In this document: positions 1-9,258 of the stretch, one piece after another
How the letters are laid out: each line of letters opens with the position of its first letter
Position numbering within the stretch: position 1 is the stretch's first letter
Assembly (NCBI GenBank): GCA_006218035.1
Contig: VBWC01000016.1
Span: 60,314 to 124,313, forward strand
Direction: 5' to 3'
DNA: 64,000 bases
DNA from: Gammaproteobacteria bacterium
GTDB taxonomy: Bacteria; Pseudomonadota; Gammaproteobacteria; VBWC01
Program-made: the position numbers and the translations under genes
The notes under the pieces: model-generated
Told to the model about the DNA's origin: nothing
The model's database searches: none
What the model saw: only the letters and a program-made list of their open reading frames with translations

Positions 1-1028
<1,028 letters not shown>

Positions 1029-3569
1029 TCAGAACGGCAGTGTCAGATCGTGATCGATACCAAGGATCAGTTTACGAAAATCCTCCTGGATGCGGTGCAT
1101 CGCCTGCGGATTGTCCGCCTCGAAGCGCAGCACCAGGCAAGGCGTGGTGTTCGAGGCGCGCACCAGTCCCCAGCCGTCGCTGAAGTCGACGCGGATACCG
1201 TCGATCGCGGTTATCGAGGCGTGCGGGAAACTCGCTGCCCTGGTGAGCTCGTCCATGAACTTGAAATGGTCCTTGTCGCCCATCTCCAGCCGCAGTTCCG
1301 GCGTGTTCAGCGCGTTTGGCAGTTTGCTGAATACCTCGCTGGTCCTGCCCTTGTGATTCGACAGTATCTCCAGCAGGCGCGCGGCCGTGTACAACGCGTC
1401 ATCGAAGCCGTACCAGCGCTCCTTGAAAAAGATATGACCGCTCATCTCGCCGGCCAGCAGCGCGCCGGTTTCTTTCATCCTCGCCTTGATCAGCGAGTGA
1501 CCGGTCTTCCACATCACCGGTCTGCCGCCGTCGCTCTTGATCGACTTGGCGAGGTTGCGCGAACATTTGACGTCGAAGATAATCTCCGCGCCGGGGTTGC
1601 GGCTCAGCACATCGCGCGCATACAGCATCATCTGCCGGTCGGGCCAGATGATCTCGCCGGAGGAATCGATCACGCCGAGCCGGTCGCCATCGCCGTCGAA
1701 CGCCAGGCCGATATCCGCGCCCTGCTGTTTGACGTGGCGAATCAGGTCTTGCAGATTTTCCGGCTGACTGGGGTCCGGATGATGGTTGGGAAAGTTGCCA
1801 TCGATGTCGCAGAACAGTTCGGTGACATCGCAACCGAGCGCCTGCAGCAACTGCGGCGCCACGTCGCCGGCGGCGCCATTGCCGCAATCCACCACCACCT
1901 TCAGCGGCCGCGACAGGCGGATATCGCTGGCAATGCGCTGGATGTAATCGGACGCGACGCTCATCAGTTTGATGCTGCCTGCACCGGTGCGAAAGTTCTG
2001 CTTTTCAATCCGCTCGCGCAGCGCCTGTATCGCGGTACCCGACAGCGTGTCACCGCGCAGCACGATCTTCATGCCGTTATATTCCGGCGGATTATGGCTG
2101 CCGGTGATCATCACGCCGGACGCCGTGTTCATGTAATGGGTCGCGAAATACAGCACCGGCGTCGGCACCAGGCCGATGTCGATGACATCGCGGCCGGACG
2201 CGCACAGCCCCCTGACCAGCGCTTCGGTAAATTCCGGACCGGACAACCGGCCGTCGCGCGCAACGATCACGCCTTGCTGGCCGCGATCGAACGCCTCGCT
2301 GCCGATCGCCCGGCCGATGTCATAGACGATCTCCGGCGTCAGCGTCACACCGACGATACCGCGGATATCGTAGGCCTTGAAGATCGACCCCACCGGCACC
2401 TGAGCCCGGTCCGCCACTTCCAGCGTGTCCACGCTGACCGAATTCTTGTCCTGATACATCAAACCCACCGGCGCATCGCTGTCCGGCGTGTAGGCCCTGG
2501 CCGGTTTGCGGTAGGACGTCGTCGGCATCGACGGCGTCATGCTTGTCAGTATCTCGGCGGCGCCCTCGAAATTTTTCAGGCGCATCGTGTGATCGCTGTC
2601 CGGCGGACGCGCGACATTCTTTTCGCCGACGATGTCGATCAACGTCAACAGGTCGGTACGTACCAGGCCGGACAGATAACGGCCCACGGCGACGATCACC
2701 ACCCCCAGCAGGATCACCGCCACGGCAAACGGCCACCAGAATTCCTGGCTGCCAAGACCGGCGCCGGACACCGCCGGCCAGTACACCAGCTCCCAGCGCG
2801 TGCCGGGTATGGGTCTGCGCAACGGGGCACCGCCGTCGCGCAGCGCGCTGTCGCCGTCGGCGGCCAGTACCTGTTCGCTGCCCTGAGCACGTTGCACGAT
2901 CTCGGCGTAAGCGGGCGCGACGATCAGCGACTTCAACGCGTCGCCGACCGTCGCAACATTAAAACTCAGCAGCACGAAGCCACCCGCGATATCGTTGGCC
3001 GGGCCTTCGACGCGCGCGACCATGTCGATATGCTGTTGCGTCGTACCGAACATATGGGTCTCAAGCGGTGTCGCCGTCCGTGACGCGGCCTGGCGTATCA
3101 GTTCGATGTCGGCAAAGCTCAGCCTGGGAAAATCCCCGCCGCCGCTGGCGGATTCAGTGATATCCGGCTCCAGCAGTGCGACACGCAATGCGGCCGGGAA
3201 CATTAAATTGAGCTCCGCTTCACGCTGGCGCAGCATCGGCTCATCGCCCCATTGCAACGCGCGCGCGATGATCGGGTCCGCCGCCAGCGCGCCGACACTC
3301 GTTTGATACTGCGCGATGCGTCCGCCAAACGACGTCACCAGATTCGTCGCGACCGTTTCGACCTGCCGGGTTTCCGAGTCGTCGCTCAGCAGCGCCAGCT
3401 TGTTGTAAATCACCATGCCGGCCGCGACGATCAGCGCGCAGCCGGCCACGCTCAACAGCAGAAACAGTTGATCGACGCTGGTCGTCCTGGCGACGCGGCG
3501 ACGCACACGCGGTGGCTTTTCACCACCACCGTCTGCCGCCGCTTTTTTGAACGGATTGCCGATTTTCAT
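1029..3569 (-). CDS. algC: Phosphomannomutase/phosphoglucomutase AlgC with membrane-anchored N-terminal domain
   Basis: Interconverts mannose- or glucose-6-phosphate and the 1-phosphates that feed nucleotide sugars for LPS and exopolysaccharide. At 846 residues it is nearly twice the roughly 460-residue catalytic core. Residues 33-56 and 278-298 are membrane helices flanking an extracytoplasmic segment of about 220 residues. The catalytic part starts near 393 (GSIFKAYDIRG). It has the phosphoserine loop TGSHNPPEYNG (Ser491), the metal-binding DGDGDR (625-630) and the sugar-binding GEMSGH (707-712). All key motifs are intact. The dut stop lies 25 bases upstream, so the gene is probably co-transcribed with coaBC-dut. 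Long forms of AlgC are known in pseudomonads; the role of the outer domain is unknown. Confidence 0.93.
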   Translation of the reverse strand: MKIGNPFKKAAADGGGEKPPRVRRRVARTTSVDQLFLLLSVAGCALIVAAGMVIYNKLALLSDDSETRQVETVATNLVTSFGGRIAQYQTSVGALAADPIIARALQWGDEPMLRQREAELNLMFPAALRVALLEPDITESASGGGDFPRLSFADIELIRQAASRTATPLETHMFGTTQQHIDMVARVEGPANDIAGGFVLLSFNVATVGDALKSLIVAPAYAEIVQRAQGSEQVLAADGDSALRDGGAPLRRPIPGTRWELVYWPAVSGAGLGSQEFWWPFAVAVILLGVVIVAVGRYLSGLVRTDLLTLIDIVGEKNVARPPDSDHTMRLKNFEGAAEILTSMTPSMPTTSYRKPARAYTPDSDAPVGLMYQDKNSVSVDTLEVADRAQVPVGSIFKAYDIRGIVGVTLTPEIVYDIGRAIGSEAFDRGQQGVIVARDGRLSGPEFTEALVRGLCASGRDVIDIGLVPTPVLYFATHYMNTASGVMITGSHNPPEYNGMKIVLRGDTLSGTAIQALRERIEKQNFRTGAGSIKLMSVASDYIQRIASDIRLSRPLKVVVDCGNGAAGDVAPQLLQALGCDVTELFCDIDGNFPNHHPDPSQPENLQDLIRHVKQQGADIGLAFDGDGDRLGVIDSSGEIIWPDRQMMLYARDVLSRNPGAEIIFDVKCSRNLAKSIKSDGGRPVMWKTGHSLIKARMKETGALLAGEMSGHIFFKERWYGFDDALYTAARLLEILSNHKGRTSEVFSKLPNALNTPELRLEMGDKDHFKFMDELTRAASFPHASITAIDGIRVDFSDGWGLVRASNTTPCLVLRFEADNPQAMHRIQEDFRKLILGIDHDLTLPF

Positions 3570-3594
3570 GCGTTATCGTTTCGGTTGCATCGGG

Positions 3595-4050
3595 TCATGC
3601 GCGGCCGGAATGGCCGAATCCGCCTTCACCGCGCTGCGATGACTGGAAGTCGTCGACCACCTCGAAGATCGCCTGCTCCACCGGCACCATCACCATCTGC
3701 GCGATGCGCTCGCCAACGTTGATCGTGAACGGTTCGCTGCCCCGGTTCCAGCACGACACGAATATCTGCCCCTGGTAATCGGAGTCGATCAACCCGGTCA
3801 GGTTCCCGAGCACGATGCCGTGCTTGTGGCCGAGACCGGAGCGCGGCAACAACACCGCGGCGAGGCGCGGATCGCCGATATGGATCGCAATGCCGGTCGG
3901 GATCAGATGGGTTGCACCCGGCGCGATCGTCAGCGGCTCGTGCAACAGCGCCCGCAGGTCCATGCCGGCCGCGCCACTGGTCGCGTAATGCGGCAGCGGA
4001 AACTCGTTACCGATGCGTGCGTCCAGTATCTTCAGTTGTATGCGTTTCAT
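3595..4050 (-). CDS. dut: dUTP diphosphatase (dUTPase)
   Basis: Hydrolyses dUTP to dUMP and pyrophosphate, keeping uracil out of DNA and supplying dUMP for thymidylate synthesis. Trimeric dUTPase motifs are present: GAAGMDLRA near the N-terminus, [15 protein letters not shown] (motif II), [11 protein letters not shown] (motif III), ERIAQMV (motif IV) and the glycine-rich C-terminal [11 protein letters not shown] that closes over the active site. I chose ATG at 4050 ([14 protein letters not shown]), which gives 151 residues, the Escherichia coli length. An in-frame ATG five codons upstream is possible. The gene begins 44 bases inside the end of coaBC, implying translational coupling. Confidence 0.97.
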   Translation of the reverse strand: MKRIQLKILDARIGNEFPLPHYATSGAAGMDLRALLHEPLTIAPGATHLIPTGIAIHIGDPRLAAVLLPRSGLGHKHGIVLGNLTGLIDSDYQGQIFVSCWNRGSEPFTINVGERIAQMVMVPVEQAIFEVVDDFQSSQRGEGGFGHSGRA

Positions 4051-5239
4051 GGTATCTCTCGGCAATCAGGCTGATCAGTTCGCGCGCCAGCCGGTCCTTC
4101 GGCGCACGCGGCAACTCCCGCGCGCCGTCGCGCCAGCACACGGTCAACGCGTTTTCGTCCGCGTCGAAGCCGATGCCGTCGACAGCAACGTTGTTCGCCG
4201 CGATCATATCCAGCCCCTTGGCGACCAGCTTGGCCCGCGCGTTCTGCGCCACCGCTTCTGTCTCCGCGGCGAAGCCGACGCAAAACGGCGCATCGGGCAA
4301 CGCGGCAACCGCCGCCAGTATATCGGGTGTCGGCGTCAGCGTCAGTTGTAATGCCTGTCCGCCTTTCTTGATTTTCTGCTTTGCTGTCTGCGCGACGCGA
4401 TAATCCGCGACCGCGGCGGCACCGATGAAAATATCCTGTGCGCCGATCTGCGCCATGACCGCGTCGTGCATCTGCTGCGCGGTGCGCACGTCGATGCGCC
4501 GGATGCGCGGCGGTGCCGGCAATGCCACCGGGCCGCTGATCAGCACCACGTCGGCACCGGCCTCGGCGGCCGCGAGCGCGACGGCATAGCCCATCTTGCC
4601 CGAGCTGCGATTCCCGATAAACCGCACCGGATCGATGTCTTCCAGCGTCGGGCCGGCCGTCACCAGCACGCGCCGCCCGGCCAGCCGGCCGGTCGCAAAT
4701 AGTCCGGTGACCCGCCGCACCAGATCGGCCGGCTCGAGCATCCGCCCCGGGCCGGTCTCGCCGCAGGCCTGCATGCCTTCGGCCGGTCCATATATATAGA
4801 TGCCGCGACTGCGCAGCAGCGTCACATTGTCCGCGGTCGCAGGGTTGTCCCACATCTGCCGGTTCATCGCCGGCGCCACCGCGACCGGCGCCCCGGTCGC
4901 GAGGCACAGTGTCGACAACAAATCGTCCGCCGCACCGCGGGCGAGCCGCGAGAGGAAATTGGCGCTGGCGGGCGCGACGAGCACAATGTCCGCCCAGCGC
5001 GCCAGCGCGATGTGGCCCATCGCCTGCTCGGCGTCGGCGTCCAGCAAGGTGGTCGCCACCGGGTGGTTAGACAGGGCCTGGAAGGTCAGCGGCGTGACAA
5101 ATTCGGTCGCCGAGCGCGTCATGACCACACGCACGTCGGCGCCGGCCTCGCGTAAACGGCGCACGAGATCGGCGCTCTTGTAGGCGGCGATACCGCCGGT
5201 CACGCCGAGCACTACCCGCTTGTTGGATAAATCCGTCAT
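4007..5239 (-). CDS. coaBC: Bifunctional phosphopantothenoylcysteine synthetase/decarboxylase CoaBC
   Basis: Couples cysteine to 4'-phosphopantothenate (CoaB) and decarboxylates the product to 4'-phosphopantetheine (CoaC) in coenzyme A synthesis. The flavin-dependent CoaC half covers residues 1-185, with the catalytic His in [10 protein letters not shown] (about 75-84), the motif PAMNRQMW (123-130) and the active Cys in [11 protein letters not shown] (about 159). The CoaB half starts near 189, with [22 protein letters not shown]. The length of 410 residues is normal. The gene is divergent from radC across about 125 bases and its end overlaps dut. Together with coaX at 60.7 kb, two CoA-pathway enzymes are in the window. 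Confidence 0.97.
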   Translation of the reverse strand: MTDLSNKRVVLGVTGGIAAYKSADLVRRLREAGADVRVVMTRSATEFVTPLTFQALSNHPVATTLLDADAEQAMGHIALARWADIVLVAPASANFLSRLARGAADDLLSTLCLATGAPVAVAPAMNRQMWDNPATADNVTLLRSRGIYIYGPAEGMQACGETGPGRMLEPADLVRRVTGLFATGRLAGRRVLVTAGPTLEDIDPVRFIGNRSSGKMGYAVALAAAEAGADVVLISGPVALPAPPRIRRIDVRTAQQMHDAVMAQIGAQDIFIGAAAVADYRVAQTAKQKIKKGGQALQLTLTPTPDILAAVAALPDAPFCVGFAAETEAVAQNARAKLVAKGLDMIAANNVAVDGIGFDADENALTVCWRDGARELPRAPKDRLARELISLIAERYHETHTTEDTGRTHR

Positions 5240-5364
5240 TGCACAGCCCCCGCCGCCGCCGGCCCTGGATCAGTGTTTCGGCCGGTGACGAGTCAGTTTG
5301 AATAAGGTATTGTAACAAAACTAAAAGTTCGACTTCCATGGAGAATCACTACCGGGACGCGATT

Positions 5365-6039
5365 ATGCCGATCACCGATTGGCCCAATGAAGAACGGCCG
5401 CGCGAGAAGCTGTTGAGCCGCGGTCCGGACAGCCTGTCCGACGCCGAGCTGCTGGCGATATTTCTGCGCACCGGCGTGCGCGGCAAGACCGCGGTCGATC
5501 TGGCGCGGGATTTATTGACCGAGTTCGGCAGCCTGCGCGGCCTGCTGGCGGCGGACCATGCGCGTTTCTGCCGCGCCAAGGGGCTAGGCACAGCGAAGTT
5601 CGCGCAGTTGCAGGCGGCGCTGGAGATGTCACGGCGCTATCTGCGCGAGGTGATCGACCGCGGCGACAGCCTGTCGAGCCCGGCCGAGACACGCGATTAT
5701 CTGACCAGCCGGCTGAAACATTATCCGCACGAGGTGTTCGCCTGTTTGTATCTCGATAACCAGCACCGGCCGATCCGCTTCGAGGAGCTGTTCCGGGGCA
5801 CCATCGACAGCGCCAGTGTCTATCCGCGCGAGGTCGTGCGCAGCGCCCTGGAACACAACGCCGCCGCGGTGATCCTGGCGCATAACCACCCGTCCGGGCA
5901 TACGGCACCGAGCCGGGCGGACGCCCAGATCACGCAACGCCTCAAGGCGGCGCTCGCGCTGGTCGACATCCGCGTGCTCGACCACCTGATCATCGGCGAC
6001 GGGCCGGCACTGTCACTGGCCGAGCACGGTCTGGTCTAG
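5365..6039 (+). CDS. radC: JAB/MPN-domain DNA repair protein RadC
   Basis: RadC-family protein of 224 residues with an N-terminal helix-hairpin-helix-like region and a C-terminal JAB/MPN metalloprotease-like domain. The zinc-site motif [14 protein letters not shown] starts at about residue 173, and the upstream Glu is in [11 protein letters not shown]. The biochemical role of RadC is unsettled; the name comes from an old radiation-sensitivity assignment. I prefer ATG at 5365 ([17 protein letters not shown]), the conserved N-terminus. An in-frame ATG at 5338 would add nine residues without a better ribosome-binding site. It is divergent from coaBC and precedes rpmB-rpmG, a common arrangement. 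Confidence 0.93.
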   Translation: MPITDWPNEERPREKLLSRGPDSLSDAELLAIFLRTGVRGKTAVDLARDLLTEFGSLRGLLAADHARFCRAKGLGTAKFAQLQAALEMSRRYLREVIDRGDSLSSPAETRDYLTSRLKHYPHEVFACLYLDNQHRPIRFEELFRGTIDSASVYPREVVRSALEHNAAAVILAHNHPSGHTAPSRADAQITQRLKAALALVDIRVLDHLIIGDGPALSLAEHGLV

Positions 6040-6087
6040 CGGGCCGGACCCGATCCGGCCAGCGGCCGGCGTATTTCCGCCGCCGCG

Positions 6088-6117
6088 TTGTACGCCGGGC
6101 GGGTTCTGGTATAGAAT
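6088..6117 (+). promoter_or_regulatory. Probable sigma70 promoter of rpmB-rpmG
   Basis: A -35 box TTGTAC (6088-6093) is followed after 16 bases by TATAGAAT (6110-6117). The start of rpmB is 61 bases further on. The region lies just after the radC stop, so the ribosomal protein genes need not rely on radC transcription. Confidence 0.65.
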
Positions 6118-6177
6118 TGGCCCCTTTTTCGCACACCGGCGGGCCAGCGCGTCCGCCATTTTCTGGAGTCAGTTGTC

Positions 6178-6414
6178 ATGTCGAGGGTATGTCAGGTCAC
6201 GGGCAAGCGCCCGATGGTAGGGAACAACGTGTCGCACGCGAACAATAAAACCAAGCGGCGCTTTTTACCGAATCTGCACAAGCACCGCTTCTGGGTCGAG
6301 ACCGAGAACCGCTGGGTCAGCCTGCGCGTGTCGTCGAATGGCATGCGTGTCATCGACAAGAAGGGTATCGACCAGGTACTGGCCGATCTCCGCCAACGCG
6401 GCGAAAAGTTTTAA
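6178..6414 (+). CDS. rpmB: 50S ribosomal protein L28
   Basis: Structural protein of the large ribosomal subunit, 78 residues, the usual bacterial length. The N-terminus [20 protein letters not shown] and the following [18 protein letters not shown] are typical of L28. The single Cys5 is not part of a full zinc-ribbon set. It is followed 12 bases later by rpmG, the standard rpmB-rpmG pair. A good sigma70 promoter lies upstream. Confidence 0.98.
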   Translation: MSRVCQVTGKRPMVGNNVSHANNKTKRRFLPNLHKHRFWVETENRWVSLRVSSNGMRVIDKKGIDQVLADLRQRGEKF

Positions 6415-6426
6415 GGAGTTATCACC

Positions 6427-6582
6427 ATGCGCGACAAGATCAAGTTGGTATCCAGCGCCGGCACCGGCCACTACTACACGACCACCAAGAACAAGCGGAC
6501 GATGCCGGAAAAGCTTGAACTGAAGAAGTACGATCCGACCATACGCAAGCACGTGATCTACAAGGAAGCCAAGATCAAGTAA
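6427..6582 (+). CDS. rpmG: 50S ribosomal protein L33
   Basis: Short large-subunit ribosomal protein of 51 residues, reading [20 protein letters not shown] at its N-terminus and ending YKEAKIK. It has no cysteine pairs, so it is the zinc-independent (C-minus) type of L33, typical of Gammaproteobacteria. The ribosome-binding site AAGGAG lies at 6412-6417, overlapping the rpmB stop codon. It is the second gene of the rpmB-rpmG operon, with a rho-independent terminator about 105 bases downstream. Confidence 0.98.
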   Translation: MRDKIKLVSSAGTGHYYTTTKNKRTMPEKLELKKYDPTIRKHVIYKEAKIK

Positions 6583-6609
6583 TCGGGTGTTTGTGTCTGA
6601 TCGACCTAA

Positions 6610-6679
6610 GAAACCTCTGATGTGTCGTCATTCCGGGCGGAGCGTAGCGGAGACCCGGAATCCAGAGCTTAGAGGTTCC
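6610..6679. repeat. Palindromic repeat related to the 878-944 unit
   Basis: An outer inverted repeat, GAAACCTCT (6610-6618) with AGAGGTTCC (6671-6679), encloses an inner hairpin with arms CATTCCGGG and CCCGGAATC around GCGGAGCGTAGCGGAGA. The GTCATTCC and GGAATCCAG edges match the argB-algC repeat. It lies between rpmG and the terminator. Confidence 0.7.
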
Positions 6680-6686
6680 CTAACAA

Positions 6687-6714
6687 GAACCCGCCATTGG
6701 CGGGTTTTTTGTTG
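6687..6714 (+). terminator. Rho-independent terminator after rpmG
   Basis: The hairpin AACCCGCC-ATT-GGCGGGTT is followed by a run of T residues on the plus strand. The minus strand has a poorer U tract, so termination of rpmB-rpmG is the main role. The convergent exbD gene ends 37 bases further on. Confidence 0.85.
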
Positions 6715-6750
6715 GGCGGCACGCACCGAAGGGACTCGGCGTTGCCGGAA

Positions 6751-7164
6751 CTACGTCCCGGGTTCCGTGACAAAACCCAGCTTGAGTATGCCCGCCCGCT
6801 GCGCCGCCGCCATCACGCGAATCACATACTCGTAATCGACCGTGCGGTCGCCACGGATGTGGATCTCGGGCTGCGTCGGTTGAGCGGCGGCCTCGGCGAG
6901 GCGGATCTGTAGGGTCGCGTCATCGAGCGGTGTATCGTTCCAGTGGACCGTACCGTCGGCCGTCACCGACAGCGTGACGTTGTCGGGCTTGACCTGATCG
7001 GGCGCGATGCTGGCGCGTGGCAGATCGAGCTTCACCGAATGGGTCAGCACCGGCACCGTGACGATGAAGATGATCAGCAACACCAGCATGACGTCAACCA
7101 GCGGCGTCATGTTGATCTCGCTCATGACGTTGCCGCCGTCGTCGAATGCATTGCCGAAGGCCAT
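6751..7164 (-). CDS. exbD: Biopolymer transport protein ExbD
   Basis: Inner-membrane proton-channel subunit that, with ExbB, energises TonB. It has 137 residues: a short cytoplasmic N-terminus, one membrane helix (MTPLVDVMLVLLIIFIVTVP) containing the essential Asp of the PLVDVML motif, and a periplasmic domain. I chose ATG at 7164 (MAFGNAFDDGG) rather than an upstream in-frame start at 7254, because the latter would add an arginine-rich tail inside exbB. The start sits 2-4 bases past the exbB stop. It is the last gene of the hemP-receptor-piuC-tonB-exbB-exbD operon. Confidence 0.94.
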   Translation of the reverse strand: MAFGNAFDDGGNVMSEINMTPLVDVMLVLLIIFIVTVPVLTHSVKLDLPRASIAPDQVKPDNVTLSVTADGTVHWNDTPLDDATLQIRLAEAAAQPTQPEIHIRGDRTVDYEYVIRVMAAAQRAGILKLGFVTEPGT

Positions 7165-7165
7165 G

Positions 7166-7900
7166 TCAGTTTCCTCCTGCGACCGCCGCGACGACCTTCG
7201 CCGCCGGACGTTTGGCGTTACGCGCGAGCGGCGCGCCGGTGATGAAGTAGGCATGCAACTGATGGGCGAACCGGTGGAGTCTGCCGAGCAGGGCCTTGTT
7301 GCCGCGCACCAGCGCGTTGTAGCCGATCACGGCGGGGATCGCGACGGCGAGACCAAGCGCTGTCATGATCAACGCTTCGCCAACCGGTCCCGCGATCTCG
7401 CCGATACTCGCCTGGCCGGCGGCGCCGATGCTCACCAGCGCGTGATAAATGCCCCACACCGTGCCGAACAGACCGACGAAAGGCGCGGTCGATCCGACTG
7501 ACGCGAGCACCGACAAACCGCCTTGCATCCGCTCGGCCGATTCGTCGATGGCGCCGCGCAGGCAGGCGGCCAGCCAGTCGGTAAGTCTTAGCTGACCGTG
7601 CAGGTCCGATTGATTGCTCGCGTGATGATCCACCGCCGCCTTGCCTTCCTCGGCCAGCAGACGGAACGGATTGCCGTGATAGTCGCCCTCAATAATGTGC
7701 AAGCCCTCGCCAAAACTCTGGGCGTGCCAGAACTTGCTTGCCGTCTGTGCACAGCGGCGCAGCTTCATTAACCGCCAGGCGCGGCTGACGATCACGTACC
7801 AGCTGGCGATGGACATCACCAGTAACAACATGGCAATGCCCCGGATGACAAAATCCCCTTGTGCCCAGAGCGTGGTGACACCGTAAATGTTGCTTGTCAT
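7166..7900 (-). CDS. exbB: MotA/TolQ/ExbB proton channel family protein ExbB
   Basis: Forms the pentameric inner-membrane channel that couples the proton motive force to TonB. At 244 residues it has three predicted membrane segments: near residues 20-40, then two in the conserved MotA/TolQ domain (VLASVGSTAPFVGLFGTVWG and GEALIMTALGLAVAIPAVIG). The latter carry the family-typical Thr and Gly residues. It sits 12 bases after tonB and is immediately followed by exbD, so the three make a dedicated motor for the receptor encoded upstream. Confidence 0.95.
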   Translation of the reverse strand: MTSNIYGVTTLWAQGDFVIRGIAMLLLVMSIASWYVIVSRAWRLMKLRRCAQTASKFWHAQSFGEGLHIIEGDYHGNPFRLLAEEGKAAVDHHASNQSDLHGQLRLTDWLAACLRGAIDESAERMQGGLSVLASVGSTAPFVGLFGTVWGIYHALVSIGAAGQASIGEIAGPVGEALIMTALGLAVAIPAVIGYNALVRGNKALLGRLHRFAHQLHAYFITGAPLARNAKRPAAKVVAAVAGGN

Positions 7901-7912
7901 GAGTCAGGTTCC

Positions 7913-8563
7913 TTATTGCGGTTGAGAAGGATGCAGAGAAAATGACACGGGCTGTACGTACCAGTACGCGATGGCGACATCGCCGCGCCGGGCCGGGACA
8001 TAGCGCCAGCGCTTGACGGCCTCGCGCGCGGCGGCGTCGAGTCGCGAAAAACCGCTGGATGCTTTCAGTCTGATCTCACCGACCGTTCCATCGGCAAGAA
8101 TATAAACGTCGAACAACACCCGGCCCTGCTCGCCCAGACGACGCGACAACGGCGGGTACGCGGGCGCCGGATTATTCAGATGCGCCGCGTCGGAACGCGG
8201 CGGGATCACCGGCGCGGGCCCGGGTTCGGCTTGCGCAGCCGCCATGGGCGCGCTCGGCGGTGGCGGTGGCTCAGGCTCGGCAGGTAGCGTGATCGCGTGT
8301 TCCGCCGGCGGCGCTTGCTTGATGCGCGGCACCGGTCGCGGACGCGGCGGTAGCGGTTTTGGTTTCGGTGGAGCCACCACCGGCTCCGGCACCGGCGGCG
8401 CAACCAGTACGCCGGTCATCGTCGGCAACGACAGCGACAGCTCCGGTTGCAGCGGATGACTGTACAGCCACGCAATCATCATCAGATGCGCGCCTGTCAC
8501 CAGCATCAATGACACCGGTCGGTCGCTGTCAGCCGCAGGCCACACGCGGAAATGCGAATCCAT
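7913..8563 (-). CDS. tonB: Energy transducer TonB
   Basis: Spans the periplasm from the inner-membrane motor to outer-membrane receptors. It has 216 residues: an N-terminal anchor (about 18-36), a proline-rich region (about 55-100, with repeated PKP, PRP and PPP), and a C-terminal TonB domain beginning at YPPLSRRLGEQGRVLF and ending near the YWYVQPVSFSL strand. Proline-rich codons in this stretch produce misleading open frames on the other strand. The start ATG at 8563 is adjacent to the piuC stop. Confidence 0.95.
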   Translation of the reverse strand: MDSHFRVWPAADSDRPVSLMLVTGAHLMMIAWLYSHPLQPELSLSLPTMTGVLVAPPVPEPVVAPPKPKPLPPRPRPVPRIKQAPPAEHAITLPAEPEPPPPPSAPMAAAQAEPGPAPVIPPRSDAAHLNNPAPAYPPLSRRLGEQGRVLFDVYILADGTVGEIRLKASSGFSRLDAAAREAVKRWRYVPARRGDVAIAYWYVQPVSFSLHPSQPQ

Positions 8564-8564
8564 G

Positions 8565-9248
8565 TCAGATTTCCGCCCAGCTCCGCAACAGGTTGTGATA
8601 CGTGCCGGTCAGCCGGATCACCGGATCGGTATCGCCGTGCTGCTGGCGCAACTGCAACAGCGCCATGTCCATCTCATAGAGCAAACGGCGCTGCCCGCTG
8701 TCGCGCACCATACTCTGCATCCACATGAAACAGGCGAGGCGCTGACCGCGTGTGACCGGCGTGACCTGATGCACGGACGTCGACGGATAGATCACCATGC
8801 TGCCGGCCCTGGGCTTAACGGCCTGCGTGCCATAGGTGTCCTCGATCACCAGTTCGCCGCCGTCATAGGCATCCGGCTCGGCGAGAAACAACGTGGCGGA
8901 AACATCCGTACGCAGGTAGCCGCTGCCATCCGGCAGCGGCCGCATCGCGTTGTCGACGTGATTGCCGAAGGAATTGGTCTCGCCTCCGTAGCGGTTGAAC
9001 AATGGCGGGAAGATGCGCCTCGGCAATACCGCCGTGAAGAACAACGCATTGCGGTTCAACGCGGCCAGAACCGTGCGACGCAGTATCGGCAAGTGTTCCG
9101 CGTCTTCCACCAGCTGCTGATTGTTCTTCACCTGCGCCGATTGCGTTCCCGCCGTGATGCCGCCATGCGCCCATCGCGACCGCGCGAGCATGTCCTGCAT
9201 CGCTACAAGTTCTTCGGCCGTCAGCACGTCGTCGATGGTGATGAGCAC
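8565..9248 (-). CDS. PKHD-type Fe(II)/2-oxoglutarate-dependent hydroxylase (PiuC/YbiX family)
   Basis: A 227-residue oxygenase of the prolyl-4-hydroxylase-like superfamily. The iron ligands are visible as HVD (His97, Asp99) and His160 in TSVHQVTPV, with Arg170 ten residues later as the likely 2-oxoglutarate anchor. Family members (YbiX in E. coli, PiuC in Pseudomonas) are encoded beside catecholate siderophore receptors, as here, and are iron-responsive. Their substrate is unproven, with siderophore modification or receptor maturation suggested. It lies 11 bases downstream of the receptor gene and adjoins tonB. Confidence 0.92.
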   Translation of the reverse strand: MLITIDDVLTAEELVAMQDMLARSRWAHGGITAGTQSAQVKNNQQLVEDAEHLPILRRTVLAALNRNALFFTAVLPRRIFPPLFNRYGGETNSFGNHVDNAMRPLPDGSGYLRTDVSATLFLAEPDAYDGGELVIEDTYGTQAVKPRAGSMVIYPSTSVHQVTPVTRGQRLACFMWMQSMVRDSGQRRLLYEMDMALLQLRQQHGDTDPVIRLTGTYHNLLRSWAEI

Positions 9249-9258
9249 GCCTGCCTCC

